From contig JAZOOQ010000056.1 of assembly GCA_045655105.1 (NCBI GenBank), positions 78,345 through 142,344 on the forward strand: 64,000 bases of DNA, written 5' to 3'. Below are positions 58,139 through 64,000 of the stretch, piece after piece. The position numbers were made by a program, and so were the translations under genes. The notes beneath the pieces were generated by a model. That model was not told where the DNA came from, made no database searches, and was given only the letters and a program-made list of their open reading frames with translations. The stretch comes from RGIG4140 sp045655105. GTDB taxonomy: Bacteria > Pseudomonadota > Alphaproteobacteria > CAAHEQ01 > UBA3637. Position 1 is the first letter of the stretch. The number at the start of each line of letters is the position of its first letter.

Positions 58139-59890
58139 ATGAATATCAGGGATGCTTATATAGAGTTTTTTAAAGAAAGAGATCACGTTCAAATTCCATC
58201 TGCTCCGATTGTGCCAGAAAACGATCCTTCTGTTTTGTTTAACACGGCAGGTATGCAACCATTGGTTCCTTATTTAAAAGGGGCTGATCATCCAAATGGA
58301 ACAAGATTATGCGATTATCAAAAATGTTTAAGAACAAACGATTTAGATGAAGTGGGTGATGCTGTTCATCACACGTTTTTTGAAATGCTTGGCAACTGGA
58401 GTTTAGGTGATTACTTTAAAAAAGAAAGTTTAACTTGGAGTTTTGAATTTTTAACAAAAAGTTTAAATGTGCCTGTTGAAAAATTGGCTGTCAGTGTCTT
58501 TGAAGGTAATGAAGTTGTTCCAGCAGATGAAGAAAGTATTGAAATTTGGAAATCATTGGGCTTGCCAGAAAAGCGCATTAAAATGTTATCTGATAACTGG
58601 TGGCCAAATATGGAAGCCACGGGTCCATGTGGTCCAGACTCTGAAATTTTTTATTGGAGCAGTTTAGAACCAGTTCCTGAAGAATTTGATCCAGCTGATG
58701 ATAGATGGGTTGAAATTTGGAACAATGTGTTTATGCAATGCATGCATCATGAAGATGGTTCTTTCTCAAACTTGCCTAAAAAGAATGTTGATACAGGGAT
58801 GGGTCTTGAACGTATCACTGCTGTTTTAGAAGGCGTGAAAGATAACTATCAATCTTCTGTTTGGAAAGATGTGATTTCAAAAATCGTTGAAATTGCAAAA
58901 GCTCCTTATGAAGGGAATGAACGCGAAATGCGCATTATTGCTGATCATATCAGAAGTGCTGTGTTTATCAGCGCAGATCCAGCAGGAATTAAACCAAGTA
59001 ACACAGATCAAGGTTATATTTTACGTCGTTTGATCAGAAGAACAATTCGCTATGCAAAATCAATTGGAATTGATTTAAATTCAAATTGGGAAGTTGAATT
59101 GGCTCAATTAATTGTTGCAAAATTTGGTAAATATTACCCTGAATTAGAACGCAATGCTCAAGTTGTTTATGATGTTTTAACAACAGAAAAAGTTAAATTT
59201 GGGAAAACACTTGATAATGGTTTAAAAGAATTTGAAAAAATCACAGAAAATTTAACTGATAAAAAGTTAAATAAAGATTTGGCATTTAAACTTTATGATA
59301 CATATGGATTCCCTCTTGAATTAACGGTTGAATTATCTCAAGAAAAAGGAATTGAAGTTGATACAGAAGGATTCCAAGAAAAATTTGAAGAGCATAAAGC
59401 AAAAAGCCGTCAAGGTGCTGAACAAAAATTTAAAGGTGGTTTGGCAAGTTCTGGTGAAACGGAAGCTAAATATCATACAGCAACTCACTTGTTAAATGCG
59501 GCTTTAAAGAAAGTTGTGAATGAAAATATTCATCAAAAAGGTTCAAATATCACAGCTGAACGTATGCGCTTTGACTTTAACTGTGATCATAAATTGACGG
59601 ATGAAGAAAAATCAAAAGTTGAGGTTTTGGTTAATGAATGGATTCAAGCTGGATTAGAAGTAACTATTGCTCAAATGAGTAAAGCAGAAGCAATTGCCAG
59701 TGGGGCAGAGGCTTCCTTTATTGAAAGATATCCTGATCCAGTAACTGTTTATAGTGTTGGTGATGTTTCTAGAGAAGTTTGTGGTGGTCCACATGCAACG
59801 AATACCAACACACTTGGAACATTTAAGATTAAGAAAGAAGAAGCAGTTGCTTCTGGTATTCGAAGAATTAAAGCTGTTTTAGTTGATTAA
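58139..59890 (+). CDS. alaS: Alanyl-tRNA synthetase, compact form lacking the C-Ala domain
   Basis: The 583-residue class II enzyme charges tRNA-Ala. It has the catalytic domain (NTAGMQPLVPYLKG, FFEMLGNWSLGDYF) and the tRNA-recognition helices. The editing domain carries a complete zinc tetrad: His446 and His450 in HTATH, Cys548 and His552 in CGGPH. Compared with the usual ~875 residues, the beta-barrel between recognition and editing domains is reduced to a short linker (FKGGLASSGE), and the whole C-terminal dimerisation/C-Ala domain is absent. The ORF ends cleanly at GIRRIKAVLVD and a terminator, so this is not a broken gene. The same short architecture is familiar from CPR/Patescibacteria, suggesting transfer. 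Confidence 0.93.
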   Translation: MNIRDAYIEFFKERDHVQIPSAPIVPENDPSVLFNTAGMQPLVPYLKGADHPNGTRLCDYQKCLRTNDLDEVGDAVHHTFFEMLGNWSLGDYFKKESLTWSFEFLTKSLNVPVEKLAVSVFEGNEVVPADEESIEIWKSLGLPEKRIKMLSDNWWPNMEATGPCGPDSEIFYWSSLEPVPEEFDPADDRWVEIWNNVFMQCMHHEDGSFSNLPKKNVDTGMGLERITAVLEGVKDNYQSSVWKDVISKIVEIAKAPYEGNEREMRIIADHIRSAVFISADPAGIKPSNTDQGYILRRLIRRTIRYAKSIGIDLNSNWEVELAQLIVAKFGKYYPELERNAQVVYDVLTTEKVKFGKTLDNGLKEFEKITENLTDKKLNKDLAFKLYDTYGFPLELTVELSQEKGIEVDTEGFQEKFEEHKAKSRQGAEQKFKGGLASSGETEAKYHTATHLLNAALKKVVNENIHQKGSNITAERMRFDFNCDHKLTDEEKSKVEVLVNEWIQAGLEVTIAQMSKAEAIASGAEASFIERYPDPVTVYSVGDVSREVCGGPHATNTNTLGTFKIKKEEAVASGIRRIKAVLVD

Positions 59891-59910
59891 TCTTATGTTA
59901 AGCTAAAAAT

Positions 59911-59942
59911 AAAAAAAGCGAGTCGGTTGGCTCGCTTTTTTG
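59911..59942 (+). terminator. Rho-independent terminator of alaS
   Basis: AAAAAAGCGAG, loop, CTCGCTTTTTT, 20 bases after the alaS stop. Confidence 0.85.
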
Positions 59943-60094
59943 TTTATGTTGATTATTTTTAGTGTTTGATATTTTATAAAATAGTTTTTGTTCTTTTTTT
60001 ATAATATGATTCTAAAGGCGCATTTTTATTTTTTAGCACAGGTAAAAAAATTTGTCAAGAGTTGTAAAAATATATTGATTTTATTAAATTATCT

Positions 60095-60148
60095 TTGTTT
60101 TTTTCTTTTGTTTGTGATATATTTTAAACAACTTGAAACAGTCAAGTT
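60095..60148 (+). promoter_or_regulatory. Promoter with a 5'-terminal inverted repeat
   Basis: TTGTTT (60095-60100), a 17-base spacer and TATATT (60118-60123). Seven bases on, at 60130, begins a perfect inverted repeat AACTTGA-AACAG-TCAAGTT (60130-60148). It is either an operator at the transcription start or a stem-loop at the mRNA 5' end. The rest of 59943-60094 is AT-rich and shows nothing further. Confidence 0.5.
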
Positions 60149-60175
60149 ACTATTTTTAAATTAAAGGAGGGAAAT

Positions 60176-60826
60176 ATGATTTTTGAAAGTATCTATAATC
60201 AACAACAGCCGAATAAAGAGGATTTTAAGTTACCAAATGGTGAGTGTAATTATGTGGCTTATCAAGAAGCATGTGATAAATATGAACTGAGTTCACATCA
60301 TTACAAAAAGATTTGGCGAGATGAAAAGACTGGCAAGCATTTGTTTACAGAGGATCTTCAATTTACTGAGGGGCCTTATTATCATGAAAATGGTCAAGGT
60401 GATTGGACCTCAACTTATAAGGCTCATTTCCCGATAAACACATGGGAAACACCAGAGGAAGTTTTTCGGATTAAACAAAAAGCAGATAGAGAAAATAAAC
60501 CCTTTCATCATGAAATTATATCCATTGAAGATGAAATGAAAAGTTTTTCTCCAGTAATTCAACAAAAGTGGGAAAATACTCTTACCGAAATTAAAAAAAA
60601 GGAATCGATTGATATATATCAACAAGTTTCAAGCGCGCAAAAAGAATTCCTTGTAAAAGCAAGAAAATGGCAAAATTTAGAAGGTGTTAAAGCCAAGGTG
60701 GAAAAAAGAAACCAAGATCCTGTTTGGATTTCAATGAAATTGATGGCGCGTGCGATGGTTAAATCTCAACAAAAGAGTATGGCTCGTGCATTGATTAAAG
60801 AATATCTGAACCATACAAAAGTTTAA
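60176..60826 (+). CDS. Hypothetical protein
   Basis: I do not recognise this 216-residue protein. It is soluble, has no signal peptide, and is rich in Lys, Glu and Gln. The N-terminal part contains GECNYVAYQEACDKYELS and a Trp/Tyr/His-rich stretch (LQFTEGPYYHENGQGDW). The C-terminal 90 residues are a likely coiled coil ending with MKLMARAMVKSQQKSMARAL. A strong AAAGGAGGG site and the promoter above suggest real expression. A terminator follows. Confidence 0.65.
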   Translation: MIFESIYNQQQPNKEDFKLPNGECNYVAYQEACDKYELSSHHYKKIWRDEKTGKHLFTEDLQFTEGPYYHENGQGDWTSTYKAHFPINTWETPEEVFRIKQKADRENKPFHHEIISIEDEMKSFSPVIQQKWENTLTEIKKKESIDIYQQVSSAQKEFLVKARKWQNLEGVKAKVEKRNQDPVWISMKLMARAMVKSQQKSMARALIKEYLNHTKV

Positions 60827-60871
60827 AAGATAAGAAATTGTTTTTTAAGTGTTGATGTGATTTTTATATAT

Positions 60872-60901
60872 CGAAAAGCTCCATTTTTTGGGGCTTTTTT
60901 T
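60872..60901 (+). terminator. Rho-independent terminator
   Basis: AAAAGCTCC, a T-rich loop, GGGGCTTTTTTT; one G-U pair. It closes the gene ending at 60826. Confidence 0.7.
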
Positions 60902-60965
60902 ATGCATTAAAAAATGAAAAATAAAGGATATTTGTTTTTTTAGTTAACGACTTATTTCAAATTTT

Positions 60966-60986
60966 AAAGTCGGAAATTTAATGGTC
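60966..60986 (+). repeat. Inverted repeat, left arm (21 bp)
   Basis: The 21-base arm (starting AAAGTCGGAAATTTAA) matches the reverse complement of 61259-61279 with one mismatch. The 272 bases between hold a promoter aimed at the autotransporter. Confidence 0.85.
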
Positions 60987-61213
60987 GTTAGATTTGCCTG
61001 TTTTTTAGCACAAAAATTATGCTTTAAAATGGGCTTTTTTTTGCTTTATTTTTGAGATGTTTTTTAAGATAAAAACATAAAAAAAGCGTTTTTTAACAAT
61101 TTTTATGCAATTTTTTAATAAAAAATAATCATTTAAAATCAGTTAATTACAAGAAAATGGATAAAAAAGGGTTATTTTTTTTGAAAATTTTTAGGCACGA
61201 AATTTTGAAACCA

Positions 61214-61222
61214 TGGTATAAT
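61214..61222 (+). promoter_or_regulatory. Extended -10 promoter inside the inverted repeats
   Basis: TGGTATAAT, a perfect extended -10 element with no good -35. Predicted start near 61229, giving a leader of about 120 bases for the autotransporter. This is the only strong promoter seen in 60902-61351; the rest of that gene-free stretch is AT-rich. Confidence 0.6.
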
Positions 61223-61258
61223 GAAAGTATAGGGGGATGAAAATAGGGAATAAAAAAT

Positions 61259-61279
61259 GACCGTTAAATTTCCGACTTT
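61259..61279 (-). repeat. Inverted repeat, right arm (21 bp)
   Basis: This is the partner of 60966-60986, lying between the promoter at 61214 and the autotransporter start. Confidence 0.85.
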
Positions 61280-61351
61280 TCATCTTAAAATTATTAACAA
61301 AAGGATTACGCTCATGTAAACATTTTTCATTTTATTTTAAAGGAGGCAATC

Positions 61352-64000
61352 ATGTTTCATTCATCACGCACTACTCTTAGAGAGCTTAAAAAACGTTATC
61401 TTAACATTCTTAAAAAATGCCTCCTAGCAAACCTAATGGCTTTTTCTTTTTGTTTGCCATCTATGGCTGAAACAGTAACTGATCCAGCAACAATTGATGA
61501 ATTAATCAGTGCACTAGAAGATCCAAACAAAAATGTTGTGTTGGAAACATCTGGCAACTATGATTTTATTTTTTCTGGTGATGTAGATTATATTTTTACG
61601 GCCCCTAATGATGGAGAGCATAATGGTATTTTTTCCACAAAGTCAGGCGTTTCTTTCTCATTGCAATTTTATGCAGAAAACCCAGATATTTGGTTGAAAT
61701 TTATAAATGGATATAGTGAAAATGCTGGTGGCGGTATAGGGAATAACTGGATGGCTGGCTCTAATTATTACGTTAAAATGATTTTTGAAAATAATCGAGC
61801 AAAAAATGAAGCTGGCGCTTACTCTGATCCTGGTGGAACAACATTTCATAAAGAAACTATTTTTAAAAATAATTATGCTGAATGGGGTGGAGCTATTTAT
61901 AACAATTATTGGATGGCATTTAAGGCTCCTGTTTCATTTTTATATAATATTTCTGATATTCAAGGCGCTGCAATTTATAATAATTCAAGTGGGTTACTTT
62001 CATTTTCAGATTTTGCAGAATTTATTGGAAATAAATCTGGTGGAAATGGTGGCGCAATTTTTACATTTGAACCAATTGAATTTCAAGGACCTGTCAGATT
62101 TATTTATAATCGCACAGCATGGAGTGGTGGTGCATATGTTGAAAACAACAAAGGCCCATTAACATTGGAAAACTCATTTTTGTTTGCTTCTAATCTTGCT
62201 AATAATAATGGACTATTCAGAGATATATCTTTTAAATCATCTGTTGATGTTTCAGGAGATGGAGGAACTATTGGGACGCTAGAAGGCGGAATTCAAAGTT
62301 TGGCAAATACAGCAACTTTTAATAAATTAGGTGAAGGAGTTCTTGTTTTTGGTGATACATCTCACAATGTAAATTTTGCTGGAACTTTTAATCAAATGGC
62401 GGGAATGACTATTGCAAATTCAGAAGCCTTTTTCTCAAACGAAAATGCAAAAAATATGATTAATGGGGGAGAACTCAGAACTCATGGTGAAACAATTAAT
62501 TATAAAGCTACAATAGGAAAAAATGAAGAAACGAATTCCATTGGAACGTTAACTCATTTAAGTTCGTCAAAAAATGTAACAGAAATTAATGATTCAAGCA
62601 TTTCTTTTTCTGAAACAAATTTAGGTGCAAAACTTGTTTTAGGAGCGTATACAGAACAAATCCAAGAAGAAGAAAAAGAGTTAACAGATAGGTTATTGTC
62701 AAATGTTCCTCTTAGTAAGATATTAGAAGAACAAAAAGAATATTATTCTCCAGAAACCAGTGGATTTAATATAGTAACATATTTAGATGATGATGGAAAT
62801 CTTGTTTCATATAAAGCTGTTGATAAATTATTTACTATTTCTACATTAAAAAATGACACAAAAGCAAAATATAATATTTCTGGAGAATTAATAAATGAAG
62901 CAGGAAATATTATTGAGTTTGTTAATTCAGAAGTAACAAGTTCGTTAAATGAACTTAATACGAATGCTATTAATAGGTTTACAAATTCAATTTTAAATAC
63001 AAAAGATGACTTTAAAATATTTAATAAAATAGAAGTTAATGGCCTCAGTTTTGGGGAACAAACAAAAAAGATAACTCTATCTGATGTTGTGATTGTAGAT
63101 TCAGGTATATTGAATATTGGAACAACAAAGGTTTCTGCAAATAGTTTAGAGTTCGGAAAAAACTCTGTGTTGCAAGTGATGATAAATGGTTTAGAATATG
63201 GGCAAATTTTATCTGATAGTGTTAAGGAAAATAATAATTCAATATTACAATTTAATATAGGTGAAAATTTTGAAGAAGGAACATATACTATTTTTAAAAA
63301 TATAATTGTTTCTGATTTAACTTTAATGCATGATTTTATGTATCTGGTAGAAGATAATAAAGATGGATCATATACGATTTTATATAATTCTAAAGAAGCT
63401 ATTCAAAAAAATTATAATACTGATGCATTTGAATCAGAAATCATTCATGCTATTATAAAAAAGAATAGTCTTCATTCAGAATTTAATTTGTTAAGAGATG
63501 AAATTATTCAAAATCTACGTTCAACTGATAAAGCTCAAGTTGAAAAAGCCAAAAAAGCCTTAAAAGCAGTTGGAAAATCTGAACAACCATCTTCTCAATC
63601 CATAGCCGCAGGTCATTTTAATGAATTAACGAGGGTAATCTCTCAAATGGCAATGGAAAAAGAAGCTGAAGTTGGCAGATCTGGAGGTGAAGAAGCACCA
63701 AGAGCCAAGGTTTATATCAAAGGGCTTTATGATAAAACAAAGTCCACGATGGGTGAAGGCTTTAAGGCTAGAAGTCAAGGTGCAGTTTTGGGCGTTCAAA
63801 GTGAAGTAATAGAAGCTTTAACTTTGGGAGTTGGGTATGCCACAAGCCAAACAACAGCTAAAGAAGAGTTGCGCCGAACAGAGGTGGACACGAACACGGG
63901 CTTTATCTCAGCGCATTATCAACCAAACGCTTGGTGGATGAGTGGATTAGCAACTTATTCCAGAGGTCAATATGATGAAGAAAAGCAAGTTCTTTCTTCA
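61352..64000 (+). CDS. Autotransporter, copy 2 (cut by the right window edge)
   Basis: The open frame covers 883 codons and continues beyond the window. A long signal region (LKKCLLANLMAFSFCLPSMAE, about residues 20-40) is followed by a passenger with parallel beta-helix character in its first 300 residues. Polymorphic-type repeats are seen there: NNRAKNEAGAYSD, NNYAEWGGAIYNN, GNKSGGNGGAIFT and NRTAWSGGAYVEN. A linker helix is followed near residue 785 by the start of the beta-domain (RAKVYIKGLYDKTKST..), and GVGYAT and SGLATYSRGQYD are barrel strands. The frame was verified from the start to the beta-domain. An AAAGGAGG site precedes the ATG. Eight bases of that site are complementary to codons at 61419-61426. 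Confidence 0.88.
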   Translation, partial: MFHSSRTTLRELKKRYLNILKKCLLANLMAFSFCLPSMAETVTDPATIDELISALEDPNKNVVLETSGNYDFIFSGDVDYIFTAPNDGEHNGIFSTKSGVSFSLQFYAENPDIWLKFINGYSENAGGGIGNNWMAGSNYYVKMIFENNRAKNEAGAYSDPGGTTFHKETIFKNNYAEWGGAIYNNYWMAFKAPVSFLYNISDIQGAAIYNNSSGLLSFSDFAEFIGNKSGGNGGAIFTFEPIEFQGPVRFIYNRTAWSGGAYVENNKGPLTLENSFLFASNLANNNGLFRDISFKSSVDVSGDGGTIGTLEGGIQSLANTATFNKLGEGVLVFGDTSHNVNFAGTFNQMAGMTIANSEAFFSNENAKNMINGGELRTHGETINYKATIGKNEETNSIGTLTHLSSSKNVTEINDSSISFSETNLGAKLVLGAYTEQIQEEEKELTDRLLSNVPLSKILEEQKEYYSPETSGFNIVTYLDDDGNLVSYKAVDKLFTISTLKNDTKAKYNISGELINEAGNIIEFVNSEVTSSLNELNTNAINRFTNSILNTKDDFKIFNKIEVNGLSFGEQTKKITLSDVVIVDSGILNIGTTKVSANSLEFGKNSVLQVMINGLEYGQILSDSVKENNNSILQFNIGENFEEGTYTIFKNIIVSDLTLMHDFMYLVEDNKDGSYTILYNSKEAIQKNYNTDAFESEIIHAIIKKNSLHSEFNLLRDEIIQNLRSTDKAQVEKAKKALKAVGKSEQPSSQSIAAGHFNELTRVISQMAMEKEAEVGRSGGEEAPRAKVYIKGLYDKTKSTMGEGFKARSQGAVLGVQSEVIEALTLGVGYATSQTTAKEELRRTEVDTNTGFISAHYQPNAWWMSGLATYSRGQYDEEKQVLSS

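Noticed and set aside
58139..60175. Frameshift hiding a normal AlaRS C-terminus
   Set aside because: The sequence after the stop contains a terminator at 59911-59942 and no AlaRS-like coding in any frame, so the short form looks genuine.
60031..61012. Repeated TTTTTTAGCACA at about 60031 and 61002
   Set aside because: Only 12 bases, mostly T; expected by chance in this AT-rich sequence.
61785..62162. 125-codon open frame in another frame of the second autotransporter
   Set aside because: The autotransporter frame is continuous from 61352 to the window end and carries the recognisable repeats and barrel; this frame is a by-product of AT-rich sequence.
1..64000. CRISPR array or insertion sequence
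   Set aside because: No regularly spaced repeats, transposase or recombinase frame was found on either strand.

Overview
The window is AT-rich, densely packed chromosomal DNA from a Gram-negative bacterium. It encodes MsbA-type exporters, two autotransporters, an outer-membrane beta-barrel, many lipoproteins and a secretin. An EnvZ/OmpR pair of alphaproteobacterial type, and pilins carrying a 'SGRSMVEML' class III leader, suggest an uncultured low-GC alphaproteobacterium, possibly a host- or gut-associated lineage. That placement is inference from protein resemblance; there is no rRNA gene in the window to confirm it.

Layout. 1-3060: an inactive transglutaminase/7TM protein (cut by the left edge) with its retropepsin-like lipoprotein partner, DgkA, a His-rich secreted protein and a GltD/PreT-like oxidoreductase. 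3145-5671: an overlapping HPt - response regulator - histidine kinase cassette. 5858-15186: a seven-gene type IVb (R64 thin-pilus-like) operon with an unknown first gene followed by PilL/TcpQ-like, PilN secretin, PilO, PilP, PilQ ATPase and PilR. Two type IV pilin-like genes lie elsewhere (28689-29180 and 49636-50040), and no prepilin peptidase is seen. 15288-23000 (minus strand): alpha2-type GlyRS, a hydrolase, several hypotheticals including an unknown three-gene operon, Hsp20 and an MsbA-like exporter. 23170-27594: the first autotransporter. 27705-41125: a GalU-like nucleotidyltransferase, a pilin, RNase D, an ankyrin protein, ComM, a Pro/Gln-rich lipoprotein, MurA, Dtd, SdaA, a second MsbA-like exporter and a carboxylesterase. 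41226-49542: RecG with an HNH protein, an XRE regulator locus with divergent promoters, AnmK, NupC, a TPR protein and a LOG-family protein. 49636-57278: a pilin directly behind secA, FlhF/FlhG-like NTPases, RluD, an outer-membrane beta-barrel and a PH-domain protein. 57377-64000: a small lipoprotein, tRNA-Leu(GAG) with a duplicated 3' end, a compact AlaRS, a hypothetical gene, and a second autotransporter that runs off the right edge.

How the parts fit together. Much of the window serves the cell envelope: lipid flipping (two MsbA-like proteins), peptidoglycan precursor synthesis and recycling (MurA, AnmK), Sec export (SecA), pilus assembly and surface adhesins. The most interesting signals are as follows. 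A 21-bp inverted repeat flanks a promoter that points at the right-hand autotransporter, so it may be a phase-variable invertible promoter. The AlaRS is truncated and of CPR/Patescibacteria-like architecture, and it lies beside a tRNA whose 3' end is duplicated. The XRE repressor has a lambda-cI-like divergent promoter region and probably a leaderless mRNA. There are also several compact terminator/promoter arrangements.
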